Source of the DNA: Candidatus Halobeggiatoa sp. HSG11
GTDB taxonomy: Bacteria > Pseudomonadota > Gammaproteobacteria > Beggiatoales > Beggiatoaceae
Length of the DNA stretch: 52,299 bases
NCBI GenBank assembly: GCA_030378105.1
Contig: JAUCGL010000014.1
Span: 1 to 52,299, forward strand
Direction of reading: 5' to 3'
Shown: piece by piece, positions 17,020 to 27,764 of the stretch
Position numbering within the stretch: the first letter of the stretch is position 1
Layout of the letters: each line of letters begins with the position of its first letter
Position numbers and translations under genes: made by a program
Notes under the pieces: model-generated
Database searches by the model: none
The model's input: the letters and a program-made list of their open reading frames with translations, nothing else
Told to the model about the DNA's origin: nothing

Positions 17020-17316
17020 TCATAAAAGATTATATGAATCTATCCTAAGATGAATATCATTGTCCGTCAAAAGATACCCGCCACCAACAGTTAATGCAAT
17101 AAATAATAACCAACTAAGCCAAGGTGGTAACCATGAAAAGAAAGCAATTATTAAAGCTAAAACTCCAGCTATATATAAAATATCTGTAGCACCAGCAGAA
17201 TTTAATATGTTATAAACTGGTTTAAATATTTCTGGAAACATTCTATACAAATCTGGGTAAGAAAGTGCCAATAATAATAGAAAAACTCCAATAAAAGCAA
17301 AACCAAAAGCTCTCAT
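17020..17316 (-). CDS. Small three-helix membrane protein downstream of algC
   Basis: This 98-residue protein is dominated by hydrophobic segments (about residues 4-20, 43-60 and 65-85), with SYPDLYRMFPEIFKPVYN between the first two. An excellent AAGGAG precedes the ATG. The start lies only 11 nt after the algC stop codon on the same strand, so the two are co-transcribed. No family is recognised. A link to envelope or polysaccharide biology is suggested only by its partner. Confidence 0.7.
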   Translation of the reverse strand: MRAFGFAFIGVFLLLLALSYPDLYRMFPEIFKPVYNILNSAGATDILYIAGVLALIIAFFSWLPPWLSWLLFIALTVGGGYLLTDNDIHLRIDSYNLL

Positions 17317-17327
17317 TATCTATCTCC

Positions 17328-18692
17328 TTAAAAAGGTAATTTTAATGTATTATCTATTGCTAAAAATTGTTGCCGAAATTGAGACTGAATTGTTTCCAAA
17401 GCAGCTTGATTATTGGCTTCAAAACGAATAACTAAACAAGGTGTTGTATTAGAAGGACGCACCAAACCCCAACCATCATCAAAATCAGCTCTGATACCAT
17501 CAACAGTTGTTATTTCGGCACTGTCAAATTTAAAAGTATTCCGTATTTTATCCATTAATTTATAATGTTCTCCAAATTCTGTCAATTCCAATTTTAACTC
17601 AGGAGTATTAACTGCATTTGGTAAAGAAGCAAAAACTTCGGTTGGAGAACGTTCATCTTTAGATAAAATCTCTAACAAACGAGCTGCGGTATATATGGCA
17701 TCGTCAAAACCATACCAACGCTCTTTAAAGAAAATATGACCACTCATTTCACCGGCTAATAATGCCCCAGTGCTTTTCATCTTGGACTTAATCAAAGAAT
17801 GACCAGTTTTCCACATAGTAGCTTTGCCACCTTGTTTTTCAATAGCATTGCTCAGATGACGACTGCACTTGACATCATAAATGATTTCACTACCCGGATG
17901 ACGTTGTAACAAATCTGTGGCATATAAAATCATCTGTCGATCAGGCCAAATAACTTGTCCCGTTGCATCGACAACTCCTAATCTATCACCATCACCATCA
18001 AATGCTAAACCCAAATCTGCATTTTCAGCTTGCACCGTATTCACTAAATCTTCTAAATTCTTTGGAACACTTGGGTCTGGATGATGGTTAGGAAAGTTAC
18101 CATCAACTTCACAGAACAACTTTACCACTTCACAGCCTAAAACTTCAATTAAATGTGGAGCAATTATTCCAGCTACTCCATTACCACAATCAATAACAAC
18201 TTTAAATGGCCGTTCTAATTTAATAGTTTTGTGAATTTGAGAGGTATAGGCATGGTGAATATCAGTTGTATGGCGAGAACCATCACCAGTTATTAAATCA
18301 TTGGTATCTATACGATTTTTTAAAGCTTGGATAGAATTTTCGGATAAAGTTTCACCATTTATCATAATCTTTAAACCATTGTAGTTAGAAGGATTATGAC
18401 TACCAGTTAACATAACTCCAGTGCCAGTTTTCAAATAAAAAGTAGCAAAATATAACAATGGAGTCGGCATCATACCAATATCAATTACTTCTCGTCCTGC
18501 CATTTGTAAACCGGTGATTAAAGCCTCTATCAAATCAGGCCCGGACAAACGTCCATCTCTGGCAACCACAACTTTATCTTGATAACATTTCGCAGCTTCA
18601 CTACCTATAGCTTGACCAATTTTCGTAACTATTTCTGGAGTTAGAGTATCGCCAACAATACCACGAATATCATAGGCTTTAAAAATAGACAT
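17328..18692 (-). CDS. algC: Phosphomannomutase / phosphoglucomutase
   Basis: Bifunctional PMM/PGM that interconverts mannose-6-P with mannose-1-P and glucose-6-P with glucose-1-P, supplying GDP-mannose and UDP-glucose precursors for exopolysaccharide and LPS. The 454 residues follow Pseudomonas AlgC end to end. The motifs are AYDIRGIVGDTLT at the N-terminus, the active-site phosphoserine loop LTGSHNPSNYNG (Ser near 107), the Mg-binding loop AFDGDGDR (about 239), sugar-specificity loop GEMSGHIFFKERW (about 322) and phosphate-binding RPSNTTPCLVIRFE at the C-terminus. It forms an operon with the small membrane protein 11 nt downstream. A cpsG/manB naming is possible, but similarity to AlgC is closer. 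Confidence 0.95.
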   Translation of the reverse strand: MSIFKAYDIRGIVGDTLTPEIVTKIGQAIGSEAAKCYQDKVVVARDGRLSGPDLIEALITGLQMAGREVIDIGMMPTPLLYFATFYLKTGTGVMLTGSHNPSNYNGLKIMINGETLSENSIQALKNRIDTNDLITGDGSRHTTDIHHAYTSQIHKTIKLERPFKVVIDCGNGVAGIIAPHLIEVLGCEVVKLFCEVDGNFPNHHPDPSVPKNLEDLVNTVQAENADLGLAFDGDGDRLGVVDATGQVIWPDRQMILYATDLLQRHPGSEIIYDVKCSRHLSNAIEKQGGKATMWKTGHSLIKSKMKSTGALLAGEMSGHIFFKERWYGFDDAIYTAARLLEILSKDERSPTEVFASLPNAVNTPELKLELTEFGEHYKLMDKIRNTFKFDSAEITTVDGIRADFDDGWGLVRPSNTTPCLVIRFEANNQAALETIQSQFRQQFLAIDNTLKLPF

Positions 18693-18776
18693 GTCTTAAC
18701 CTGTTTAATTGTGAATTTGTAAATTTGTGAATTAAGAATGATTAATGGCTTTGATTTTCATTAACAATTAACCATT

Positions 18777-19862
18777 TCACACATTAAATCTAAAGTGCAT
18801 AATATCTCCTTCTTGAACAATATAATCTTTACCTTCCAAACGCCATTTTCCAGCTTCTTTGGTTGCTTGTTCTCCTTTATATTCAACAAAGTCATCATAA
18901 GCAACCACTTCAGCACGAATAAAACCACGTTCAAAATCAGTATGAATAACTGCGGCAGCTTTGGGAGCAGTATCTCCAATTTTTATTGTCCAAGCCCGTA
19001 CTTCTTTTGGTCCAGCAGTAAAATAAGTTTGTAAACCGAGCAAATTATAACCAGTGTGAATAATTCGATTTAAACCCGGTTCTGTTAAACCCATATCATT
19101 GAGAAACTCTTGTCTTTCCTCAACATCTAACCCAATAAGTTCAGCTTCGGTTGCGGCACATACCGATACTAATTTAGCATTTTCAGATTTAGCAATTGAT
19201 TGAACTTGGTCGAGATAAGGATTATCTGTAAATCCATCTTCAGCAACATTAGCAATATATACCACTGGTTTAACAGTTAATAAATGTAATTCCAGTAATT
19301 GTTCTGTTATTGTATTATCTAAAGTACGGACTGGTTGACCAGAATCAAGATGTGCTTGTACTTGTTCAAGCACCTGTTTTTGTTCCAGAGCTTCTTTTTT
19401 ACCGCTACGGATATTTTTAGTTATTCGCTGTAAAGCACGCTCAACTGTATCCAAATCTGCTAGTGCTAATTCAGTATTAATCACCTCAATATCATTTATA
19501 GGATTAATTTTATTAGCAACATGAATTACATCATCGTCTTCAAAACAACGCACCACATGAGCAATAGCGTGAGTCTCACGAATATTTGCCAAAAATTTAT
19601 TTCCTAACCCTTCACCTTTAGAAGCTCCAGCTACTAATCCAGCAATATCAACAAATTCCATGGTAGCAGGAATTAATTTTTGGGGTTTAACTAAATCAGC
19701 TAATATTTCTAATCGTTTATCCGGTACCGGTACAATGCCAACGTTAGGGTCAATTGTACAAAATGGATAGTTTTCTGCTGCTATTTCAGCATTGGTAAGT
19801 GCATTAAATAGAGTTGATTTGCCAACATTAGGTAAACCAACAATTCCACATTTAAATCCCAT
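18777..19862 (-). CDS. ychF: Redox-responsive ribosome-binding ATPase YchF
   Basis: Universally conserved OLA1/YchF P-loop ATPase (Obg family), which binds ribosomes and hydrolyses ATP in preference to GTP. The ATG at 19862 ([17 protein letters not shown]) is chosen over an upstream in-frame TTG at 19880 because it matches the invariant family start and gives 361 residues, the usual length. Visible are the G1 P-loop GLPNVGKS, G3 [16 protein letters not shown], the noncanonical G4 position NVAEDGF (NxxE in place of NKxD, explaining ATP use), and the C-terminal TGS domain ending [11 protein letters not shown]. The gene lies upstream of algC on the same strand with an 84-bp AT-rich gap. Confidence 0.97.
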   Translation of the reverse strand: MGFKCGIVGLPNVGKSTLFNALTNAEIAAENYPFCTIDPNVGIVPVPDKRLEILADLVKPQKLIPATMEFVDIAGLVAGASKGEGLGNKFLANIRETHAIAHVVRCFEDDDVIHVANKINPINDIEVINTELALADLDTVERALQRITKNIRSGKKEALEQKQVLEQVQAHLDSGQPVRTLDNTITEQLLELHLLTVKPVVYIANVAEDGFTDNPYLDQVQSIAKSENAKLVSVCAATEAELIGLDVEERQEFLNDMGLTEPGLNRIIHTGYNLLGLQTYFTAGPKEVRAWTIKIGDTAPKAAAVIHTDFERGFIRAEVVAYDDFVEYKGEQATKEAGKWRLEGKDYIVQEGDIMHFRFNV

Positions 19863-20072
19863 AATTAATGAACATAACAAATATGATACTCAAACTATTA
19901 ATTTAAAATAATTTTCAATAACTTCCAAATTGTTAAATGGTAAATTTATGAACACATTCTCAATCAAAGATGTTAAGAAATCAGAAAAAATTTGATAGTC
20001 AAGTTTTAAGATAATTTTTGATATAAAGTAACTGATGGTTAACGCCAGAGAGTATTTTAATTAATTCGCATC

Positions 20073-20365
20073 CCATAGGATTCACCTATGGCTATTTAAT
20101 TTTAACCCAGTTGGGGTTATTCAAATCTTAAAAGGATTGAATGTGAATAGCTACCGATAAAATCGGTGGAATACAAAAGATTTCTGTGTAACCTCAGTAA
20201 AGTAATTAAATTTATTATTAAAATAGTAATTTCTTTTGTTAAATTATATCACGAATATTTTAAAATTCCCAAAATAACACTGGTCAGGGTTTATGAATCA
20301 ATTGTTAACCCAAAAGGGGTGAAACATGAATAGCCATAGAGTAAAACCAATGGTACTTTAAAAAT
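20073..20365. repeat. Cluster of short hairpins in the ychF-kinase gap
   Basis: The 605-bp gap 19881-20485 has no gene. It contains consecutive small hairpins: CCATAGG/CCTATGG (20073-20091), AACCC/GGGTT (20104-20118) and ACCGAT/ATCGGT (20153-20167). A diverged inverted relative lies at about 20307-20345 (AACCCAAAAGGGGTGAAAC, then GAATAGCCATAGAG). A half-end of repeat B (ACTGCCATTAAATTAAG) lies near 20424-20441. It appears to be decayed repeat material. Confidence 0.5.
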
Positions 20366-20485
20366 TAAAAAATGGGAAATTTTAAAACAGAATAAAAGCT
20401 GTTTTTCGACAGGCTAAGCTTCACTGCCATTAAATTAAGAAGATGAGCTTGTACTTCACTAAAATCTGAAAAAACTATAACAGTT

Positions 20486-23356
20486 CTAAGATTTTAAAAA
20501 TTTTATTATCTCAAAAGACTCTTTGAGTATTTTATTAATATCCGATACATTAAAAGTTTGAGCATGCTTAAATAACTGTTCACTATATTCAGTAAAGACT
20601 GCCACATTATATATATTACCTAATTCAGCCATTTTCTCAGCAAATTTCACTACAGTTTCCATTTCCATAACAGTATTGGTTTCTTTCCAAAGTGGCATGG
20701 CTTCTTGTTGTAACCTATTTTGTAATTCTGGAAGGTTAGTGATAGTTGCTGGATTTGGAAAATTAATAATTTCATTGTGATTTAAATGATGTGATAATTC
20801 GCCTAATAATGTAGAAATATTAACCGGTTTAGATAAAAAACCATCAAAACCATAGTTATTTATCTTGTTTTGCTCGTCCGAAGTTACTGAAGCTGTTAGA
20901 GCAACAATTGGAATTTTTGAAGTATTGGCATTTGTTTTCAAATATTTAGTGGTTTCATAACCATCTATTCCCGGCATTTTTAAATCCATTAAAATTAATG
21001 CTGGGTTATATTTTTCAGCATAAAATAATGCTTTTTGGCCATTTTCTGCACCTACAACTTTTAAATTAATTGATGACAAATACTCTGTAATTAAATTCCG
21101 ATTAGATTCAATATCATCTACCACCAATATTATGGAACCATCAAAAACAATATTATCGGAATTAGAGTTATCATCTACTTTATTTACTGTAGGAGTAGCG
21201 ATATTAATTTTTCGTAGAGTTATCGCAAAACAACTCCCTTTACCTTGGGTACTGGTAACAGAAATTTGACCATTCATCATCTCAACCAAACGCTTAGAAA
21301 TAGTTAATCCTAAACCAGTTCCTTCATATTGACGATTATTTTGACCATCTTGTTGGCAAAAAGATTTAAAAATAATTTCCTGTTGATCTGATGGAATACC
21401 AATTCCACTGTCTTCAACTGTAATTAGTAGATCAACATTATCTGATGTAGTAAAGATTTTTTTGGCAGTCAGTTTAATATAACCAGTTTCAGTAAACTTA
21501 ATAGCATTGCCAATTAAATTGACTAATACTTGCCGTAATCTAACACCATCTAAGGTCAGAACCGATGGGATTGTTGCATCAATATCTAATATAAATTTCA
21601 AATTATTTTCGACAATTTTAAGAGCAAAAAACTGTTGTAATTCTTTAAAAATATAATCTAAACTTGTTGTTTCATATTGAATTTTTAAACGACCAGCTTC
21701 GATTTTAGATAAATCAAGTATATCGTCAATTAAACTAAGTAGGTTTTTACCAGCAGTTTGAATAGAATTAATATAACCTTTTTGTTTGCTGTCAGTTATT
21801 TTATTAGCTAAAATATCGCTAAATCCAAGTACTGCATTCATAGGAGTACGAATTTCATGGCTCATATTAGCTAAAAATTCACTTTTAGCACGATTAGCAT
21901 CATCAGCTTGTTCTTTGGCCTGTTTTAATGCCAATTCTGTTTGTTTACGTTCAGTTATATCCAAACAATATTCAATCATTTGTACTACATTGCCGGCTTT
22001 ATCAAAAATTGGAAAACCATGTATTTCGGCATTAATAGTATTACCATTTTCATCGAAGTGAAGATGTTCAGTAACAAAGGGTTTTTTAGTCTTTTTAACG
22101 GTTTCAATAGGGCAATTTTTTTCACAAGGTTTATCTTCTTTATGGACTAATTTATAACAAGTTGTTTGAGATTGTACATTTTTAGTGGCTGAGTTACTAA
22201 TTTGGATTTGGTAGTTATTCACATCTACCACAAAAAAAGGATGATCGAGTGAATTTATTATATGTTGTAAAAACTCACCTTGTTGTTGAATTTTTTCTTT
22301 TGCCAGTTTAGTTTTTACCTTTTCAGTTACTATTAAATCATTATGAGCTTTTTTTAATTCTGTTTCTACTCGGCTAATAAATAAATAAAAAAATCTTAAT
22401 AATCCTCCACCTATAAAAATAGACAGTATTATTAAGGCTGCTAGTAAAATTTGTAAAGTCTTCTTATATTCGGAAACATCATTTAATACTAAAACTTCAC
22501 ATATTTCACGATTATTAACATCTAATATTGGCAAAAGACTACCTCGATAGTTTTTACCATTTATAAAAAAATCATATATGGCAGATATATGTTCGTGTTT
22601 AGGGTCCAATAAAATATTTTCTACAAAATCACGTATATCTGATGGAATAAGTGGCATTGTTTTATCTATTACAACAAGTTCAGAAAATTGTTCCCAATCT
22701 CCACTACTTCCTACCATCCTTAATCCTTCTTCCCAATTAGTACGATTTAAAAAAGACTTTTTGACCATGAAAAATAGTTCGACATTTAAAATTTGTTTAA
22801 TTGCCGCAGTTATATGCTCAATTTCTTTACCTAATTCAATATAACCAACTAATTCACCATTGATTCGCCATGGATACACAAAACGCAAAGTAAATGTACC
22901 AAATTTACCTAATTCAATTCCATATTCTGGTTTATCTTTAGATATAACATTTGCTAAAGTAAACCTTGGAATAACATCACCATAACGTGGATAATTATGT
23001 ACTCGTAAAAAACAAACTTTGTCTAATTCGATAAAGTAAAAATGAGTTACTTGGTATTTGATACGAATTGCATTAAAAAATGGCAGAGCATGTTGCAATA
23101 ATTTATCTCTATCTTTAGCTTGATAAGCTGTTTGTAAGTTTTTATTTAATTGTAAAAGGTTAATTTGGCTTTCTAAAATTTTGGCGTCTTCATCCAGCTT
23201 CATATGAAATAACTGTTCAACATCCTCAATGTGCATTGCTGTTTTTTGATTAAGATTATGTTGTTGTAGTTTATAAATGCTAAAAATTGAAATTGCCAAT
23301 AAAATCAACAAAGCTACACTTAGAGGGATAAGAATTTGTTTGGTTATATGTTGCAT
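20486..23356 (-). CDS. Hybrid sensor histidine kinase (dCache_3-like sensor, PAS, HK, receiver)
   Basis: A 956-residue inner-membrane sensor. A TM helix (about 8-28) is followed by a periplasmic double-Cache-type domain (about 35-295, with FLRVHNYPRYGDVIPRF and GYIELGKEIEH) and a second TM (about 300-322). A PAS domain (about 365-480) carries an unusual Cys cluster, CYKLVHKEDKPCEKNCP. HisKA (NMSHEIRTPMNAVLG, His near 497), HATPase (about 600-715) and receiver (LVVDDIESNRN, phospho-Asp in LMDLKMPGIDG; about 740-860) follow. The C-terminal helical tail lacks a phosphotransfer His motif. It starts 3 nt after the stop of the larger upstream kinase, so they form one operon. Its kinase-receiver-tail half is paralogous to that neighbour. 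The signal and output are unknown. Confidence 0.92.
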   Translation of the reverse strand: MQHITKQILIPLSVALLILLAISIFSIYKLQQHNLNQKTAMHIEDVEQLFHMKLDEDAKILESQINLLQLNKNLQTAYQAKDRDKLLQHALPFFNAIRIKYQVTHFYFIELDKVCFLRVHNYPRYGDVIPRFTLANVISKDKPEYGIELGKFGTFTLRFVYPWRINGELVGYIELGKEIEHITAAIKQILNVELFFMVKKSFLNRTNWEEGLRMVGSSGDWEQFSELVVIDKTMPLIPSDIRDFVENILLDPKHEHISAIYDFFINGKNYRGSLLPILDVNNREICEVLVLNDVSEYKKTLQILLAALIILSIFIGGGLLRFFYLFISRVETELKKAHNDLIVTEKVKTKLAKEKIQQQGEFLQHIINSLDHPFFVVDVNNYQIQISNSATKNVQSQTTCYKLVHKEDKPCEKNCPIETVKKTKKPFVTEHLHFDENGNTINAEIHGFPIFDKAGNVVQMIEYCLDITERKQTELALKQAKEQADDANRAKSEFLANMSHEIRTPMNAVLGFSDILANKITDSKQKGYINSIQTAGKNLLSLIDDILDLSKIEAGRLKIQYETTSLDYIFKELQQFFALKIVENNLKFILDIDATIPSVLTLDGVRLRQVLVNLIGNAIKFTETGYIKLTAKKIFTTSDNVDLLITVEDSGIGIPSDQQEIIFKSFCQQDGQNNRQYEGTGLGLTISKRLVEMMNGQISVTSTQGKGSCFAITLRKINIATPTVNKVDDNSNSDNIVFDGSIILVVDDIESNRNLITEYLSSINLKVVGAENGQKALFYAEKYNPALILMDLKMPGIDGYETTKYLKTNANTSKIPIVALTASVTSDEQNKINNYGFDGFLSKPVNISTLLGELSHHLNHNEIINFPNPATITNLPELQNRLQQEAMPLWKETNTVMEMETVVKFAEKMAELGNIYNVAVFTEYSEQLFKHAQTFNVSDINKILKESFEIIKFLKS

Positions 23357-23359
23357 ATG

Positions 23360-26300
23360 TTAATTCCAGAAATCTATTATTTCAGATAATTCCTTAAGTA
23401 TTTCATGTATATTTGCTATGTTAAAAGTTTGACTACAATCCAATAACCGTTCACCATGATAAATAAAATTTGGTATATTATAATGTTTTCCTAACTCTAT
23501 CAATTTTTCAGCACATTCGCTAACTATATCCATCTCTACCGCAGTGTCTATTTCAGTTAAGAATGGCATTATTTCTTGAATAATTTTATCTTTTAATTCT
23601 ATGTTGATTGTTGTTGGAGTAACGGTTTCCAAATCTGTATCTTGCGTAGAATTGTTTTCATAATATTTTAAATGATTAAATAATTTAGTGAGTAATTCTT
23701 GTATATTAACCGGTTTAGGTAAAAAACCATCAAAATGGTGAGATTTAATCTTTTCTGTAATAATGGAAGCTGTCAAGGCAATAATTGGAATTTTGGCAGT
23801 ATTAGGATTAGCTTTTAAACGATCAGTAGCTTCATAACCATTCATTTTTGGCATTCTTAAATCCATTAAAATTAAATCGGGCTGATATTTTTCAACCATC
23901 AATAATGCTTCCTGTCCATTTTCAGCGGTAATTACTTCTAAATTGACTTGAGATAAATATTCTTTAAGTAAATTACGATTAGATTCAATGTCATCCACTA
24001 CTAATATTTTAGCTTTTGCAAATAGCATATTGTGAAAACGAAAATTATCCTGTTGTAATGTAGATGGTATAGAAATAGCGACATCCACGTCTTGTAAAGC
24101 TATACTAAAACTGCTACCTTTATCAGGAATACTAGTAACTGAAATTTGACCGTTCATCATTTCCACTAACCGTTTACTTATAGCTAAACCTAATCCAGTA
24201 CCTCCATATTTACGAGTACTTTGTCCATCTTGCTGTTTGAATGATTCAAAAATAAGTTCTTGTTGATCAGTGGGAACTCCAATTCCAGTATCTGTTATGG
24301 TAATAATTAAATCCAATTGGTTGTGAACATTAGTTTTATAAATTTTCTTAGCATTAAGTTTAACGTAACCAGTGTCAGTAAATTTAATGGCATTGCCAAC
24401 TAAGTTAAGCAATACTTGGCGTAATCTTATTTCATCCAAAATCAGTGCTGTTGGTAATTCTGCATCTATATCAATAATAAATTCTAATTTTTTTTCGGCT
24501 ATTGTTAGAGCAAAAATTTGTTGCAATTCATTAAAAATAGTTGCTGGATTCACTGGTTCATACTGAATTTCTAACCGCCCTGCTTCAATTTTAGACAAGT
24601 CCAATATATCATTGATTATATTTAATAAACTTTTACCAGCAGTTTGAATTGAATTCAGATAACTTTGTTGTTTTTTATTGATAATTTGGGCTGCTAAAAT
24701 ATCGCTAAATCCAATTACAGCATTCATTGGAGTACGAATTTCATGACTCATATTAGCCAAAAATTCACTTTTAGCTTTATTTGCAGCATTAGCCATATCT
24801 CTTGCTTTTTTTAAGTCATTTTCAGTTTTTTTTCGTTCAGTAATATCTTCAATTTTAGCTAAAAAATTAATTATTTCATTCTCATTATTACGCAAAAATG
24901 AAACTGCTAAATTACCATAAATTATCTGTCCATCTTTCCGAATATAGCGTTTTTCCATTTGATAAAATAGAATTTCTCCATCTAAAGCTTTTTGGATTAA
25001 CTGTTTATTTGCAGGCATATCATCAGCATAACTTATATCTTTAATATTCATTTTTAGCAATTCTGCTTCAGTGTAATCAATCATCTGACAGAAAGCAGTA
25101 TTAGCTCTAGTAAAGTTCATTTTGGAATCAGTTATAACCATTCCAATTGGTCCTTCTTCAAACATTTTCCGAAATCTAGTTTCACTATGTTGTAATTTTT
25201 CTTTGGCTTTTCGGCGTTCAGTTATATCTCTAAATACTCCTTGAATTCTTGGTTGGCCTTTAATATAAATAAGGTTAGATAATATTTCGACTGGTATTTT
25301 ACGTCCATCAGAGCGAATAATAGTTTCTTCAACTAAGGAATTACATCCCATTTTTTGGATTTGTTTGGCTGTATGAGCAAATTTTTCCATAGAATTTTCC
25401 GAAGAATGTAATACGCTTTGATGTAAACCAATAATTTCTTCACGAGACCTTAACAATAATTTAGAAGCTGCCGGATTAGCATCAATAATTGTTCCAGATG
25501 TTGGATCAGTTATTAAAATTGCATCTGGCATACCTTCAAATAACGAGCGAAATCTAGTTTCACTTTCTTGTAAAACTTGTTCTGTTTGTTTTCGTTCCGT
25601 TATATCAATAAAAGTAACTACTGAACCTATAGTTTTACCATTTTTAACTATTGGATAAGACCAGTATTCAGCTGGAAAAGAAGTGTTGTCAGCTCGCCAT
25701 AAAATTTCATTATCAATATGCGTACCTTTATTATTTTGAAATGATTTATAAATATAACTTTCTGTTACTAGATAATATGAACCATCTATTTTAGTGTGAT
25801 GAATTAATTCGTGCATGTTTTTATTAATTAAGTCATCAGCACTGGTATAACCTAATAATTTAACGCAAGCTGGATTACAAAAAATACAATTTCCTTGTAA
25901 ATCCAAACCATAAATAGCTTCTGAAACTGAGTTTAATAATAGACGGTTTTTATCATCACTTTCCTGTAAAGCTTCTTGTATTTGTGTACGTTCTATAATT
26001 TCTGCTTGTAAATGGTGATTAACTTTATTAAGCTCAATTGTACGTTCTCTAACTAGCTCTTCTAAATGATCGTGATATAAAGTTAACTCTTCTTCTATTT
26101 GTTTGCGTTCAATTATTTCCTCATGTAACTGTTCATTAATATAGTTTAATTCTGTAGTTCGTTCTTTTACTTTGGTTTCTAATTTATTTGAAAAATCTTT
26201 TAAAGCAATTTCTAAACGTTTATTTTCGGTTATGTCAAACATCACACCATATAATTTAACTACCTGCTCATTTTTAACTTCAATATTAACTAAGTCTTTG

Positions 26301-27748
26301 ACCCAAATATCAAAATTATTTTTGGTAATCAAACGGTATTCAGAAATGTTATTTTGTTGATGTTTGATAGCTTGTTTGCGATGTTTTAATATATCGTTTC
26401 GGTCGTCAGGATGAATACGTTCAGGCCAAAAATTAGGATTTAACCAATTAGTTAGTTTATAACCAGTTAGATGTTCGGCCTGTTTGCTTATAAAGGTAAA
26501 TTGGAGAGTTGCCGGATCAGCTTCCCAAACTATACCATCAATAGAATTAACTAAATTTTCATACCGTTGTTGATTATTTTTTAAATTTGTTGCTAAAGTT
26601 TGTATGCCAAGTTTTTGTTGTTCAATTTCAATTATCTTTTGTCTCAATTCAGTAGTTCTATCTAAAACTTGTGCTTCCAATTCATTACGATGATTTTGTA
26701 ATTGGTCTTGAGTATTTTTTATTTTAGTTATCATTCGATTAAATACAACAGAAAGCAAACCAATTTCATCTTTGTTATTAATATCAATCTGATAGTTCCA
26801 ATTACCTTTTTCAATTTCCTCAATTTTACGAGTTAATTGAATAACGGGAGAGATAATAGTACTTGCAATTGAAAAAGCTATGATACTACTTATGGCTAAT
26901 AGCAACATAAGAAAAAATGCCATTGTTTGTACTAACTCAGCTGTTGGTATAAAAGCTTCTTCGGTAGTCATTTCTGCCAATAAATACCAATTGCCTATTT
27001 TTTTATAGGTCCCAATAACATTTTTATTTAAATAATTTTTATAGATATTTATTTCATCATGTTCTAATAATTTTGACTGTTCTTGGTTTTTAATAGAATT
27101 AACTTGCACTTTTAAGATAGCATTATTAATAAACCTAGATGGTGTTATCATGTAACCATCTTTATTAACTAGATAAATTTCGCCGGTTTTTCCCAATCCA
27201 GTCCTGTTGGTTGTGATTTCATATAATCCTTCTGCAACTTCTGTGCTAATGGTTATTATACCAATAAAATTGTTATCTATTAGCATGGGATAAGATATGC
27301 TAAACATATAAGTATTAGTTATGTTAGAAAAGTAAATATCTCTTATATATACCTTATTTTTACCATTTTTAAATATCTCGGCATTTCCAACTGTATCAAC
27401 ATTGCTTGAAGTTAAAATATTGCCTTTGTTATCCAAAATAGTTACTTGAGAAATGTCGTTATAAACCTGAGTTAAAGTTTTTATTCTTTGTGCTGCTGGG
27501 ATTATATTTCCAGTTATTGCAGCTTGTACAAATGATTGATCAGTAGCTAAAATTTTTATAAGTTCTATTTCTTCATTAAGCAAAGTTTTAATATTTTGTA
27601 CTCTTGAAACTGCAACATCTTCTAAATGTTTATTAACCTCATTTGCAAGCATATTTTTTGACACTATAGCACTTACAACTATAGAAACTATTCCAGTTAT
27701 TAAAATTATCGTAAAAATGATACTAAAAATTTTGGTTTGAATTTTCAT
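23360..27748 (-). CDS. Hybrid sensor histidine kinase (Cache-HAMP-4xPAS-HK-receiver)
   Basis: A 1462-residue membrane sensor and first gene of a two-kinase operon. The N-terminal TM (about 8-30) and a periplasmic double Cache domain (about 35-275) lead to a second TM (about 278-300) and HAMP (about 300-352). A coiled coil and four PAS domains follow (about 395-515, 605-720, 725-850, 855-975), separated by long coiled coils and ITERK linkers. HisKA (NMSHEIRTPMNAVIG, His near 1002), HATPase (about 1100-1220) and receiver (LVVDDIESNRN, LMDLRMPKMNG; about 1247-1360) complete it. The C-terminal tail resembles that of the partner kinase and has no phosphotransfer His. The receiver probably passes phosphate to an unlinked response regulator; none is encoded alongside. 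Confidence 0.93.
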   Translation of the reverse strand: MKIQTKIFSIIFTIILITGIVSIVVSAIVSKNMLANEVNKHLEDVAVSRVQNIKTLLNEEIELIKILATDQSFVQAAITGNIIPAAQRIKTLTQVYNDISQVTILDNKGNILTSSNVDTVGNAEIFKNGKNKVYIRDIYFSNITNTYMFSISYPMLIDNNFIGIITISTEVAEGLYEITTNRTGLGKTGEIYLVNKDGYMITPSRFINNAILKVQVNSIKNQEQSKLLEHDEINIYKNYLNKNVIGTYKKIGNWYLLAEMTTEEAFIPTAELVQTMAFFLMLLLAISSIIAFSIASTIISPVIQLTRKIEEIEKGNWNYQIDINNKDEIGLLSVVFNRMITKIKNTQDQLQNHRNELEAQVLDRTTELRQKIIEIEQQKLGIQTLATNLKNNQQRYENLVNSIDGIVWEADPATLQFTFISKQAEHLTGYKLTNWLNPNFWPERIHPDDRNDILKHRKQAIKHQQNNISEYRLITKNNFDIWVKDLVNIEVKNEQVVKLYGVMFDITENKRLEIALKDFSNKLETKVKERTTELNYINEQLHEEIIERKQIEEELTLYHDHLEELVRERTIELNKVNHHLQAEIIERTQIQEALQESDDKNRLLLNSVSEAIYGLDLQGNCIFCNPACVKLLGYTSADDLINKNMHELIHHTKIDGSYYLVTESYIYKSFQNNKGTHIDNEILWRADNTSFPAEYWSYPIVKNGKTIGSVVTFIDITERKQTEQVLQESETRFRSLFEGMPDAILITDPTSGTIIDANPAASKLLLRSREEIIGLHQSVLHSSENSMEKFAHTAKQIQKMGCNSLVEETIIRSDGRKIPVEILSNLIYIKGQPRIQGVFRDITERRKAKEKLQHSETRFRKMFEEGPIGMVITDSKMNFTRANTAFCQMIDYTEAELLKMNIKDISYADDMPANKQLIQKALDGEILFYQMEKRYIRKDGQIIYGNLAVSFLRNNENEIINFLAKIEDITERKKTENDLKKARDMANAANKAKSEFLANMSHEIRTPMNAVIGFSDILAAQIINKKQQSYLNSIQTAGKSLLNIINDILDLSKIEAGRLEIQYEPVNPATIFNELQQIFALTIAEKKLEFIIDIDAELPTALILDEIRLRQVLLNLVGNAIKFTDTGYVKLNAKKIYKTNVHNQLDLIITITDTGIGVPTDQQELIFESFKQQDGQSTRKYGGTGLGLAISKRLVEMMNGQISVTSIPDKGSSFSIALQDVDVAISIPSTLQQDNFRFHNMLFAKAKILVVDDIESNRNLLKEYLSQVNLEVITAENGQEALLMVEKYQPDLILMDLRMPKMNGYEATDRLKANPNTAKIPIIALTASIITEKIKSHHFDGFLPKPVNIQELLTKLFNHLKYYENNSTQDTDLETVTPTTINIELKDKIIQEIMPFLTEIDTAVEMDIVSECAEKLIELGKHYNIPNFIYHGERLLDCSQTFNIANIHEILKELSEIIDFWN

Positions 27749-27764
27749 TTTGGGTCAATAATAT

